Assembly: GCA_902762495.1 (NCBI GenBank)
Contig: CACWOL010000044.1
Location: forward strand, 1 to 33,681
DNA from: an uncultured bacterium
Lineage (GTDB): Bacteria > Verrucomicrobiota > Lentisphaeria > Victivallales > UBA1829
DNA: 33,681 nucleotides
Reading direction: 5' to 3'
Shown here: positions 23,266 through 31,781 of the stretch, one piece after another
How positions within the stretch are numbered: the stretch's first letter is position 1
How the letters are laid out: each line of letters begins with the position of its first letter
The notes under the pieces: generated by a model
Seen by the model: the letters and a program-made list of their open reading frames with translations, nothing else
What the model was told of the DNA's origin: nothing
Database searches by the model: none
Position numbers and translations under genes: made by a program

Positions 23266-23299
23266 AAAAATGCCGCACGGAAAACATGTCCCGTGCGGC
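23266..23299 (-). terminator. Terminator of the sugar ABC importer operon
   Basis: Minus strand: GCCGCACGG (from 23299) pairs perfectly with CCGTGCGGC (to 23272) over 9 bp, with a 10-nt loop, followed by ATTTTT (23266-23271). Confidence 0.85.
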
Positions 23300-23395
23300 G
23301 CAGCAGGCTGTGCTGAAATGGTGCGCGGCGTATGCTCGCGCACACGAAACTGTATCTTCCCCGTCAGGCAGGCATGCCTGAAGGGGATTCGAGGA

Positions 23396-24379
23396 TCAGG
23401 TGGCTTTTCTGCGGGTCGCGATCTGGTCGGCGGTCACGGCCACGATGATGATGAGGCCGATCACGACGAGCTGGACGTTCGTGGAGATGTCGAGCAGAGT
23501 GAGTCCGTTGCGGAGGAAGCTGATGAGCAGCGTGCCGATCACGGTGCCCATCATGGTGCCGCGTCCGCCGGAGGGAGCGCATCCGCCGATGATGCAGGCC
23601 GCGACGATGTCGAGTTCGAGGGAGATGCCGGCGGTGGGCTGGGCGGTGCTGGCGCGGCTGACGGTGATCATGGAGGCGAGTCCGACGAGCGCGCCGGTGA
23701 GGGTGTAGATCCAGACGATCGTCTTGTTCACGTTGATGCCGGCGTGGAACGCGGTCTGCGTGTTGGATCCGATGGCGTAGGTGTAGCGTCCGAACCGGGT
23801 GTGCTTCAGCAGGAACCAGAAAGCGACCATCACGATGACGAGCAGGATCACGGAGGAGGGGATGCGCCCGACGCGTCCGGTGTCAAGCCAGCTGTAGTCG
23901 GAGACGGCGAACGGCTTGCCGGCGTTCATGATGTAGGAGATGCCGCGGAAGATGCTCATGGTGCCGAGGGTCACGATGAACGGCGCGAGCTTCAGTTTCG
24001 TGATCAGCATGCCGTTGGCGAAGCCGCAGAGCGCACCTGCGAGGATGCTGATGAGCGTACCGGCGATCATGGCGAGAAGACTCAGATGGATGTACGTGCC
24101 GGACGAGATGTCCGCCCAGTTGCCGCCGGAGAAGAACAGCATGGACGCCGCGCCGATCATGCCGCACATGGCGAGCATGGAGCCGACCGAGAGGTCGATG
24201 CCGCCGGTGATGATGATGTAGGTCATGCCGGCCGCCATGATGCCGTTGATGGAGGAACGGCAGAGGACGTTGACGAGGTTGCGTGCGGAAAGGAAATTGT
24301 CCGGCTCCAGGAACGTGCAGAGGGAGATGATGAAGATGAGGGAGCAGAACGGAAGCAGTTGTTTTGCGAAGCGGTTCAT
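23396..24379 (-). CDS. Ribose-type sugar ABC transporter permease
   Basis: A 327-residue protein with eight or more hydrophobic segments, matching the RbsC/XylH permease family. Characteristic stretches are GMTYIIITGGIDLSVGSMLA near residue 51, NGMLITKLKLAPFIVTLGTMSIFRG in the middle, and the cytoplasmic loop AACIIGGCAPSGGRGTMMGT that contacts the ATPase. It forms the inner-membrane channel of an importer for a monosaccharide. AGGAG precedes the ATG and the gene follows the ATPase after 25 nt. The protein ends RKAT. Substrate cannot be read from the permease. Confidence 0.92.
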   Translation of the reverse strand: MNRFAKQLLPFCSLIFIISLCTFLEPDNFLSARNLVNVLCRSSINGIMAAGMTYIIITGGIDLSVGSMLAMCGMIGAASMLFFSGGNWADISSGTYIHLSLLAMIAGTLISILAGALCGFANGMLITKLKLAPFIVTLGTMSIFRGISYIMNAGKPFAVSDYSWLDTGRVGRIPSSVILLVIVMVAFWFLLKHTRFGRYTYAIGSNTQTAFHAGINVNKTIVWIYTLTGALVGLASMITVSRASTAQPTAGISLELDIVAACIIGGCAPSGGRGTMMGTVIGTLLISFLRNGLTLLDISTNVQLVVIGLIIIVAVTADQIATRRKAT

Positions 24380-24404
24380 ATGGATAATACTCCTGAGTTG
24401 AGTG

Positions 24405-25901
24405 TCAGCAGACGGCGAAGTGCATGACTTCTTCCTGTGTGGTTTTTGCGGTTTCGAGCTGGGTGGCGAGGCGTTTCCTGCGGAAGACGAGCAGGCGGTC
24501 GCAGATGCCGAAGAGCTCGGGCAGTTCGGACGAGATCACGAGGACGCCCTTGCCCGCGGCGGCGAGCTCGTTGATGAGCGTGTAGATCTCCTTCTTCGCG
24601 CCGACGTCGATGCCTCGTGTGGGCTCGTCGAAGATGATGAAGTCCGGATTGGCGAGGAGCCAGCGTGCCACAAGAAGTTTCTGCTGGTTGCCGCCGGAAA
24701 GAGAGGACGCCTCGTCGTACGGGGACGCCCATTTAAGCTTGACCTTGCCGCCGTATTCGTCCATGAGCTCCTTTTCCTTTCCGAAGTTCAGGAGCCATTT
24801 CATGCCGGTCGCCTCGTAGTTCGGGAGCATGATGTTGTCCCGGCAGGGCAGGGCGACGCAGAGACCGCAGCGCTTGCGGTCCTCAGGGAGGTAGGCGATG
24901 CGCCCCGCGATGGCGTCGGCGGGCGTCTTGATGTGGAGTTCCTTCCCGTTCAGGAAGAGCCGGCCCGCGGTGAGCGGCTGGAGTCCGAAGATCGCGCGCG
25001 CGGTCTCGGTGCGGCCCGCGCCGACGAGTCCCGCCATGCCGACGACTTCGCCTCGGCGGACCTGGAACGAAATGTCCTCGATGCCTTCGTCGGAAGCGAG
25101 GCCTTTCGCCTCGAAGCAGACGTCGCCGATCTCCACGCTGCGCGGCGGATAATAGTCGGAGAGTTCGCGGCCGACCATCTCATGCACGATGCGCTGGACG
25201 GTGTATTCGGAGAGCGGACCGGAGGAGACGACCGCGCCGTCTCGCAGGATGCTGACGTCGTCGGCGAGGTCCATGACCTCTTCCAGCCGGTGCGAGATAT
25301 AGATGATGGTGAGGCCGCGTTTTCGGAGGGCCTTCACGATGGAGAAGAGCTGTTCGGCCTCCTTCTCGGAGAGCGAGGACGTCGGTTCGTCCATCACGAT
25401 GATCTTCGCGTTGCGTTCCAGCGCCTTCAGCAGCTCCACGATCTGGCAGTCGCCGGTCGAAAGCGTGCTGATGAGCGCGTCGGGGTCGAGGTCGAAGTTA
25501 TTTTCCCTGATGATGGCGCGGGCGCGTTCCCGCATGGCCTTGGAGTCCATGCGTCCGAACTTCATGATCTCGTGTCCGAGGAAGATGTTGTCCGCGACGG
25601 TGAGGTCGCCCGCCAGGTCGAGTTCCTGGTAGAGCATGGAAATGCCGCGGTCAAGGGAATCCTTCGGATTTGTGAGTTCGACTTTTTCACCGAAGAGCTC
25701 GATGTAGCCGGAGTCCGGCGTGTGGATGCCGGAAAGGACCTTCATGAGGGTGGATTTGCCTGCGCCGTTTTCGCCGCAGAGGGCGTGGACGGTGCCCGGA
25801 CGCGCCGAGAAACTGACGCCGGACAGGGCTTTCACCGGCCCGAACGTCTTGACGATGTCGTGCATCGCCAGGGAGTAGGTTTGAGGAGAGTTGTTGTCCA
25901 T
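24405..25901 (-). CDS. Ribose-type sugar ABC transporter ATP-binding protein (two ATPase domains)
   Basis: A 498-residue RbsA/MglA-type protein with two fused nucleotide-binding domains. Domain 1 has Walker A GENGAGKST, signature LSTGDCQIVELLKAL and Walker B IIVMDEPTSSL. Domain 2 has the usual degenerate first motif GLVGAGRTE, signature LSGGNQQKLLVARWL and FIIFDEPTRGID. That asymmetry is normal for this family, in which one site hydrolyses and the other mostly binds ATP. The gene starts 3 nt after the binding-protein stop, so the operon order is binding protein, ATPase, permease. Confidence 0.95.
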   Translation of the reverse strand: MDNNSPQTYSLAMHDIVKTFGPVKALSGVSFSARPGTVHALCGENGAGKSTLMKVLSGIHTPDSGYIELFGEKVELTNPKDSLDRGISMLYQELDLAGDLTVADNIFLGHEIMKFGRMDSKAMRERARAIIRENNFDLDPDALISTLSTGDCQIVELLKALERNAKIIVMDEPTSSLSEKEAEQLFSIVKALRKRGLTIIYISHRLEEVMDLADDVSILRDGAVVSSGPLSEYTVQRIVHEMVGRELSDYYPPRSVEIGDVCFEAKGLASDEGIEDISFQVRRGEVVGMAGLVGAGRTETARAIFGLQPLTAGRLFLNGKELHIKTPADAIAGRIAYLPEDRKRCGLCVALPCRDNIMLPNYEATGMKWLLNFGKEKELMDEYGGKVKLKWASPYDEASSLSGGNQQKLLVARWLLANPDFIIFDEPTRGIDVGAKKEIYTLINELAAAGKGVLVISSELPELFGICDRLLVFRRKRLATQLETAKTTQEEVMHFAVC

Positions 25902-25904
25902 AGG

Positions 25905-27797
25905 TCAGAGTCCCAATGCGGCCGGGTTTTCTTTTTTCTGCTCTTCAAGATTGTTCTTGTCGACGATCATGCTAGGGATCGGTTTGAGTTTTTCGACCTT
26001 TTTCCCGTCGAGGATGTCGACCGCGGTCTTGACGCCGGTATAGCCGATCTTGTAGGGATCCTGCACGATGAGGGAGTCGACTTCGCCCTTTTCGATGCCT
26101 TCGAGAAGGACGGGGTCGGAGTCGAAACCGACGAACTTGACCTTGCCTGTGAGCTTCTGGCTCTGGAGCGCCTTGTACGCGCCGACGGACGTGGGCTGAT
26201 TGACCGCGAAGAGGCCGTCGATGTCGTTATGCTTGGTGAGCATGTCGACGGTCTTCTGGCGGGCGTCCTCGACCGTGCCGAGCGTGTACTGTTCCGCGAC
26301 GAGTTCGATTCCGGGGAATTCCTTCGCGAGCGTTTCCTTGAAGCCCTTGGCCCGGTCATCGGTGGAGGCGGAGTTCTGGATGAAGCACGTGAGGATGACT
26401 TTGCCGTGTCCGTTCAGGGCCGCGCCCAGACGGCGTGCGGCGTCCGCTCCGCCCGCGACGTTGTCCGTAGCGGCAAAGGAGTCGTATTTGTCGGTCTCGA
26501 GACTGGAGTCGATGATCACGACCGGAATGCCGGAGGCTTTCGCTTTTTCGACCGGACGGACGAGCGCTTTCGCGTCGTTCGGGCCGAGCACGAGCGCGAC
26601 CGCGCCGCGGGTGAGAGAGTCTTCGACCGACTGGATCTGTTTTTCACGGTCGTTTTCCTGTTCGGGGCCGTTCCAGCTGATCTTGTAGCCTTCCTCTTCG
26701 CCGGCCTTTTCCGCGCCCTTGCGGACGACTTCCCACCACATGGAGGCGGTGCCCTTCGGGATGACGGCGATGGTCTTGCCGGTCTGAGCCTTGTCTTTGG
26801 GGTTGCCGGAGGTGAGTCCGAGGGCGGCGGGGAATTTCGCCTTCATCTCGTCGAGGTTGGACTTGTCGACGATCATGCTGGGGATCGGTTTGAGTTTTTC
26901 GACCTGCTTTCCCTGGAGGATCGCGACGGCGGTTTTCACGCCGGAATAACCGATCTCGAAGGGGTTCTGGACGATGAGGGAGTCGACCTCGCCCTTTTCG
27001 ATGCCTTCGAGGAGGACCGGGTCGGAGTCGAAGCCGACGAACTTGACCTTGCCGGTCAGTCCTTGCGTCTGGAGCGCCTTGTACGCGCCGACTGAGACAG
27101 GCTGGTTGACGGCGAACACGCCGTCGGTGTCGCTGTGCTTGGTGAGCATGTCGACGGTCTTCTGGCGGGCGTCCTCGACCGTGCCGAGCGTGTACTGTTC
27201 GGCGATCAGCTCGATGCCGGGGAATTCCTTCGCGAGGGTTTCCTTGAATCCTCTAGCGCGGTCGTCGGTGGAGGCGGAGTTCTGGATGAAGCACGTGAGG
27301 ATGACTTTGCCGTGTCCGTTCAGGGCCGCGCCCAGACGGCGTGCGGCGTCGGCTCCGCCCGCGACATTGTCGGTGGCGGCGAAGGAGTCGTACTGATCGG
27401 TCTCGATGCTGGAGTCGATGATCACGACGGGGATGCCGGTTCCCTTGGCCTTTTCGACCGGGCGGACGAGCGCCTTGGAGTCGTTCGGGCCGAGCACGAG
27501 CGCCTTGATGCCGTGCGTGAGGGCGTCTTCGACCGACTGGATCTGCTTCTCACGGTCGTTTTCCTGTTCGGGTCCGTTCCAGCTGATGGTGTAGCCTTCT
27601 TCCTTGCCGGCCTGTTCCGCGCCGCTGCGGACGACTTCCCACCACATGGAGGCGGTGCCTTTCGGGATGACGGCGATGATGTTTCCGGACTTGCTTGCGC
27701 CGGAGGTCATGTGCTGGATCTTTTTGATGACGCCCAGCGTAAACAGCACCGCCGAAACGGCGAGGATCAGGATGACCGCGATGTTGTTCTTCTTCAT
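25905..27797 (-). CDS. Sugar-binding protein with two tandem, nearly identical ligand-binding domains
   Basis: A 630-residue protein, twice the usual length of a ribose-type binding protein. A hydrophobic segment (residues 6-24) and a short linker lead into domain 1 (residues 41-328), a 14-residue linker and domain 2 (residues 343-630). Each domain starts IAVIPKGTASMWWEVVR and ends PAALGL. I count 34 differences over 288 aligned residues (about 88% identity). Both keep the same hinge and pocket stretches (ISWNGPEQENDREKQIQSVE, IIDSS, AATDNVAGG, VGFDSDPVLLEG), so both should bind ligand. There is no lipobox Cys; the protein could stay anchored by its signal segment or be cleaved after TSGA. 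The family is the periplasmic-binding-protein/LacI type; the ligand is unknown. Confidence 0.92.
   Translation of the reverse strand: MKKNNIAVILILAVSAVLFTLGVIKKIQHMTSGASKSGNIIAVIPKGTASMWWEVVRSGAEQAGKEEGYTISWNGPEQENDREKQIQSVEDALTHGIKALVLGPNDSKALVRPVEKAKGTGIPVVIIDSSIETDQYDSFAATDNVAGGADAARRLGAALNGHGKVILTCFIQNSASTDDRARGFKETLAKEFPGIELIAEQYTLGTVEDARQKTVDMLTKHSDTDGVFAVNQPVSVGAYKALQTQGLTGKVKFVGFDSDPVLLEGIEKGEVDSLIVQNPFEIGYSGVKTAVAILQGKQVEKLKPIPSMIVDKSNLDEMKAKFPAALGLTSGNPKDKAQTGKTIAVIPKGTASMWWEVVRKGAEKAGEEEGYKISWNGPEQENDREKQIQSVEDSLTRGAVALVLGPNDAKALVRPVEKAKASGIPVVIIDSSLETDKYDSFAATDNVAGGADAARRLGAALNGHGKVILTCFIQNSASTDDRAKGFKETLAKEFPGIELVAEQYTLGTVEDARQKTVDMLTKHNDIDGLFAVNQPTSVGAYKALQSQKLTGKVKFVGFDSDPVLLEGIEKGEVDSLIVQDPYKIGYTGVKTAVDILDGKKVEKLKPIPSMIVDKNNLEEQKKENPAALGL
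25908..26771 (-). repeat. Second copy of the duplicated binding-protein domain
   Basis: DNA for residues 343-630, a direct repeat of 26814-27677 at an offset of 906 bp. A stretch of 86 bp (26359-26444 against 27265-27350) is identical, including synonymous positions, while the flanks differ at scattered third positions. Confidence 0.9.
26814..27677 (-). repeat. First copy of the duplicated binding-protein domain
   Basis: DNA for residues 41-328. The partner copy is 25908-26771; the 42 bp between them encode the interdomain linker. Confidence 0.9.
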
Positions 27798-27881
27798 GAA
27801 GGGTTAAACTCCTGTTGTTGTGTTATATTTTGGATTAAGTATGTGCAAAGAAATGTGTCAGCGGCAGTGCGTAAACGGAAA

Positions 27882-27910
27882 ACTATAATCTTTTATTCAA
27901 AAAAAATCAA
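27882..27910 (-). promoter_or_regulatory. Possible promoter of the sugar importer operon
   Basis: Minus strand: TTGATT (27905-27910), 17-bp spacer, TATAGT (27882-27887), leaving a leader of about 80 nt. This is weaker than the other promoters listed. The 338-bp divergent gap 27798-28135 also holds AACGT motifs at 27938, 27949 and 27957 and an AAACGTTT palindrome at 27994-28001, resembling LacI-family half-sites. Confidence 0.4.
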
Positions 27911-28058
27911 GCAGCCTTTGCCGAAAAAGCTAAAAATAACGTAAGATTAACGTGAAAACGTCCGCTGATTCCATGTGATAAAAGCGGTTTCTGAAACGTT
28001 TTGTTCGGGCAGGAGCCGGAAAAACGGGATTTCCTTGCTGGATTATTTTGGATATTAA

Positions 28059-28086
28059 TTGAAAAATGGGAAAAAACATATATATT
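28059..28086 (+). promoter_or_regulatory. Promoter of the MATE transporter gene
   Basis: TTGAAA (28059-28064), 16-bp spacer, TATATT (28081-28086). The leader is about 40 nt, very T-rich, and has no Shine-Dalgarno sequence. Confidence 0.5.
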
Positions 28087-28135
28087 ATATGTTCACATTT
28101 TTTCCCGAACCCTTTTTTTCTTTTTTTCCGTTATC

Positions 28136-29668
28136 ATGGCATCCAATCAACAGTCATCCGGCACTCCCCACAGAAAGACCGGTCCGATGGCGTTCTTCCG
28201 GCGTCTTTTCGGGCTGATCCGCGGCCGGAAGGGCGACAACGAGACCTACACGAAGGGGCCGATCGCGGGCACGATGCTGCGCACGGCGCTGGTGATGCTG
28301 CCCGGCACGCTCACGATCAGCGGATACAACCTGGTCGATGCGTATTTCGTGGGGCGGCTGGACGGCGATGCGCCGATGGCGGCCATCGGTCTGACCGGGC
28401 CGCTCGTGATGATCTGCGGATGCTTCTTCCACGGGCTTTCCGCGGGCGTTATGACCACGACGGCGCAGTCGCTCGGCGGGAAACGCCGCTGGCGCGCAGA
28501 ACAGCTCGTGAGCACGGGCCTGTTTCTGATCACGCTCGTTTCCCTGTCGTTCGCCATCCTCGGTCCGCTCGTCACACGCGCCGTGTACCGCAACGTGATG
28601 CACGCTTCGCCCGATGCGACGCGCCTGGCCACGAGATACATGGACATCTGGTTCTGGGCGTGTGTGACCTCCGCGCTCGGCATGAGCGGGAACAACCTGC
28701 TGGTAACCGCCAACGATTCGAAGATGGCGAGTGCGACGATGGTGCTGGGGCTGGCCTCCAACGCCTTCCTCGACCCCGTGTTCATGTTCCAGAAGGAAGT
28801 GTGCGGCATTCCGCTCGGGTTCGGGCTGGGCGTGGTCGGTGCGGCATGGGCGACCGTGATGGCGCAGATCATCGGCACGACCCCGGTGCTGGCCATCCTC
28901 TGGAAAAAGCATCATCTAATCCGGTTCCGCGCGATCCGGTTCGCGAAGCTGGCGAGCCTGTGGAAACGTATCATTTCGTTCGCGATCCCCGCGTGTCTCG
29001 GTTCGCTGATGCTGCCGATCGGACAGTTCATCATGACCTGGATTACATCGCATTTCGGCGACGTGGTGATCGGCGCGATCACGGCGGCGCAGCGTGTCCA
29101 GGCGATCGCGTTCTTCTTCCCGATGTCGCTGGGCGTGTCCCTGATGCCGATGATCGGGCAGAATTACGGCGCGCGCCTGTACAGCCGCATCAACGGCTGC
29201 CGACGTTTCGCCATGCGTTTTGCGTTATTCTACCTGATGACCATGTCGGTGCTGTTCTTCCTCTTCGCGCCGCAAATCGCCGGCAAGTTCCTGGCGGATC
29301 CCGACAAGGTCGAGATGCGCGCCGTGATGACGTTCGCGCTCCGGATCCTGCCGTGGGGGTTCGCGTTCCTGGAGATCCACCGTTATTCCGGGTTCTTCTT
29401 CACCGGATGCGGACGCCCGCTGGCCGCTGCGATGCTGAACGTGATGCGCATCCTCGGATTCCTGGTGCCGCTCTCCCTGCTGGTCCTGCTGTTTTTCCGC
29501 CTGACCGGAAACGAAAGCACGGCGCTGACGCTGCTTCTCTCCACGCAGATGGGGGCCGACGTGCTGGCAGGCACGATCGCGCTGATTCTGGCGCGCCGCC
29601 TTACGAGACGTTTCCCCGCCGACGGCATGTCCGAGACGTTTACCGGCAAACGCAGGATGTTCGACTGA
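28136..29668 (+). CDS. MATE-family efflux transporter
   Basis: A 510-residue membrane protein with about 12 hydrophobic segments in two related halves. It matches the MATE (multidrug and toxin extrusion) family: LPGTLTISGYNLVDAYFVGR near the start of the first half, GLTGPLVMICGCFFHGLSAG next, and PMIGQNYGARLYSRI at the second-half equivalent. These carriers export drugs or metabolites using a Na+ or H+ gradient; substrate unknown. The first 45 residues of the longer open frame (from 28001) come from promoter sequence, so I start at ATG 28136. No ribosome-binding site is visible there; ATG 28187 is an alternative. Confidence 0.88.
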   Translation: MASNQQSSGTPHRKTGPMAFFRRLFGLIRGRKGDNETYTKGPIAGTMLRTALVMLPGTLTISGYNLVDAYFVGRLDGDAPMAAIGLTGPLVMICGCFFHGLSAGVMTTTAQSLGGKRRWRAEQLVSTGLFLITLVSLSFAILGPLVTRAVYRNVMHASPDATRLATRYMDIWFWACVTSALGMSGNNLLVTANDSKMASATMVLGLASNAFLDPVFMFQKEVCGIPLGFGLGVVGAAWATVMAQIIGTTPVLAILWKKHHLIRFRAIRFAKLASLWKRIISFAIPACLGSLMLPIGQFIMTWITSHFGDVVIGAITAAQRVQAIAFFFPMSLGVSLMPMIGQNYGARLYSRINGCRRFAMRFALFYLMTMSVLFFLFAPQIAGKFLADPDKVEMRAVMTFALRILPWGFAFLEIHRYSGFFFTGCGRPLAAAMLNVMRILGFLVPLSLLVLLFFRLTGNESTALTLLLSTQMGADVLAGTIALILARRLTRRFPADGMSETFTGKRRMFD

Positions 29669-29792
29669 TCCGGCTGATTCCAGCTTCATTTCCACCTCGT
29701 TTTCCTCCTCTTCTCCCGCCTCGGATCCACCCTCCTGCCGCATTGTCTGCCGATGGGCGGGCAAAAAGACTTTGTTTTTTTGGAAAAAAGAT

Positions 29793-29821
29793 TTGAAAGT
29801 CGGGGGAAAAGGCATTAGATT
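29793..29821 (+). promoter_or_regulatory. Promoter of the S41 peptidase-proC operon
   Basis: TTGAAA (29793-29798), 17-bp spacer, TAGATT (29816-29821). A start near 29828 supports the ATG at 29861 over the GTG at 29825. Confidence 0.5.
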
Positions 29822-29860
29822 ATTGTGAAAAAGATTTTGTTCACGATGCGAGGCAATCCG

Positions 29861-31183
29861 ATGAAACGATTCCAGATAATCCTGATCCTGCTGGCCATGA
29901 CGGCCGGTCTTTTCGCGCATGCGGACGATACTGTCCCCATGCCCGCGCAGAATCCGCAGCAGCCGCTCCCCGAGATCCGGCTGGACGACGACGCGTGCAA
30001 GGAGATGGTCACGTTCCTGTACGGGCTCTCTCTGCTCCGTTCGCACTACGTGGACGGGAGCAAGACGAACTACCGCGACATGTTCCGTTCGGCGCTGCGC
30101 GGCGTGATGCAGGACCTCGACCGGTTCAGTAACTTCGAGACGCCGCAGTCGTTCGAGGAGACGCAGAAGGATTTCTCCGCGCAGTTCGGCGGTGTCGGCG
30201 TCACGCTGTCCACACGCAACGGCATGCTTGAGATCGTGAGCGTCACGGAGGACGGCCCCGCCGAAAAGGCCGGGATCAAGGCCGGCGACGTGATCGTGAA
30301 GATCAATGGCCAGGATTTGAACAAGCTCAAACTCTCCGACTGCGTCGGCATGCTCCGCGGCGAGGTCGGCACCACGGTCGAACTCGGCGTGCGGCGCGCG
30401 GGCGTGAAGGACGAACTCTCCATGCACGTAGTCCGCGGCACGGTCGAAGTGCCGAGCGTGGTCGGCGCGCACATCCTGCCGGACAGCGGCGGCATCGGCT
30501 ATCTCCGCATCCTCCAGTTCTCGCGCGATACGCCGGGCCGTCTGGATTCTGCGCTTGCCAAGCTCTCCGCGGAGGGCATGACCTCGCTCGTGATCGACCT
30601 GCGGAACAACCCCGGCGGCATCGTGGACAGCGCAGTCGAGGTGTGCAGCCGGTTCGTGAAGGAAGACCAGACGCTCGTCACGCTCGAATGGCGCGACCCG
30701 TCTAAGAACCAGACCTACAAGACGGTGAACTGCACGAAATACTACAATCTCCCGGTGATCCTGCTCGTGAACGGCAATTCCGCCAGCGCCGCCGAGCTTT
30801 CCGCGTCCGCCCTGCGCGACCTGAAACGCGTGGTCGTGCTCGGCGAAAAGACGTTCGGCAAGGGCTCCGCGCAGAATATCATGCCCATCGGCGACCTCGG
30901 CGCGCTCCGTATTACCGTGGCGCATTACTTCACGCCGTCGCATACACCCATTCACAACGTGGGGCTCCAGCCCGACATCACGGTCGAGATCCCGCCTCAG
31001 AGACAGCAGGCGTTCTACGCTCAGCTGAACGACTATCCCGGCGTGATCGACCCCGGGCTGGCGGACGGCGTCCGCGACGTCCAGCTGGAACGTGCCGTCG
31101 AGATCCTCCGCAGCGCCTCGGTCCTGGAGTCCGTGAAGGAATCCGCCCCCGCATCCGAAACCAATTCCACAACAAGGAAATAA
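29861..31183 (+). CDS. S41-family C-terminal processing peptidase with PDZ domain
   Basis: A 440-residue exported serine protease of the CtpA/Prc type. Signal peptide: MKRFQIILILLAMTAGLFAH, cleavage near HADD. A PDZ domain (about residues 107-190) starts FGGVGVTLSTRNG and includes AGIKAGDVIVKINGQ. The catalytic core holds LVIDLRNNPGG, Ser309 in GNSASAAE and Lys334 in KTFGKG; the 25-residue Ser-Lys distance fits the family. Such enzymes trim or degrade envelope proteins from their C-terminus. GAGG 7 nt before ATG 29861 decides the start; a GTG at 29825 would lie at the transcription start. The gene runs into the lipoprotein gene 4 nt later. Confidence 0.93.
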   Translation: MKRFQIILILLAMTAGLFAHADDTVPMPAQNPQQPLPEIRLDDDACKEMVTFLYGLSLLRSHYVDGSKTNYRDMFRSALRGVMQDLDRFSNFETPQSFEETQKDFSAQFGGVGVTLSTRNGMLEIVSVTEDGPAEKAGIKAGDVIVKINGQDLNKLKLSDCVGMLRGEVGTTVELGVRRAGVKDELSMHVVRGTVEVPSVVGAHILPDSGGIGYLRILQFSRDTPGRLDSALAKLSAEGMTSLVIDLRNNPGGIVDSAVEVCSRFVKEDQTLVTLEWRDPSKNQTYKTVNCTKYYNLPVILLVNGNSASAAELSASALRDLKRVVVLGEKTFGKGSAQNIMPIGDLGALRITVAHYFTPSHTPIHNVGLQPDITVEIPPQRQQAFYAQLNDYPGVIDPGLADGVRDVQLERAVEILRSASVLESVKESAPASETNSTTRK

Positions 31184-31187
31184 TATC

Positions 31188-31763
31188 ATGAGACTTCGCC
31201 ATTGCCTTTCCCTTTTCCTGTTTGCCGCCGTGTTTACGCTCTGCGGCTGCGCCCACGAGATGATCGTTTCCGAGGTGCTGCAAATCCCGGAACAGGCCCC
31301 GATCTACACCCGCTACAACCTGTGGTACACCGACCCGATGCGGATGGATACCCTGAACTTGCTCAAGGGCGAGATCCTGCCGTTCGGCACGGAGGTCGTC
31401 ATCACGTCCGCGTCCGACCGCGAGATCTGCTTCACCACGGTGAAAGACAAACGTGAGTTCCGCATCAAATACTCCACCGATTACCGCATGATGTCCGCCG
31501 AGGACTATCTCCGCGAGCTTTTCTCCACGGAGAACGAGTCCGACCTCACGGTCGGCATCCGCGCGCTCACGATCGAAAAACTGAAGGCGGGCATCGTCGA
31601 GAAGGGCATGACCCGGCAGGAAGTCGAACTTGCGTTCGGTCCGCCGTGCGCTTTCCGCACGCCGATGCCCACGCTGGATACCTGGTGCTACTGGACGGAA
31701 TACCTGGTCGGCAAGCGCATCATCTTTACCCGGAACGTCGTTTCGGACATCCTCGTCCTTTAA
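31188..31763 (+). CDS. Small lipoprotein with a BamE/SmpA-like C-terminal segment
   Basis: A 191-residue protein with a lipoprotein signal (RHCLSLFLFAAVFTLCGC, lipid-modified C21). The mature part has a charged middle region and, from about residue 135, GIVEKGMTRQEVELAFGPPC...TWCYW. This resembles the short alpha-beta unit of BamE/SmpA-type proteins (xGMTxxEVxxxLGxP...W.Y). The resemblance is local and function is not assigned. AAGGA overlapping the end of the S41 peptidase gene provides the ribosome-binding site, so expression is coupled. A role in the envelope, perhaps as substrate or partner of the protease, is inference from position. Confidence 0.7.
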   Translation: MRLRHCLSLFLFAAVFTLCGCAHEMIVSEVLQIPEQAPIYTRYNLWYTDPMRMDTLNLLKGEILPFGTEVVITSASDREICFTTVKDKREFRIKYSTDYRMMSAEDYLRELFSTENESDLTVGIRALTIEKLKAGIVEKGMTRQEVELAFGPPCAFRTPMPTLDTWCYWTEYLVGKRIIFTRNVVSDILVL

Positions 31764-31781
31764 TCCTTTGAGGTGCATAGA

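Noticed and set aside
24402..27095. An 897-codon plus-strand frame opposite the sugar ABC importer
   Set aside because: It is antisense to clear RbsA and binding-protein domains, and its internal repetition simply mirrors the duplicated binding protein.
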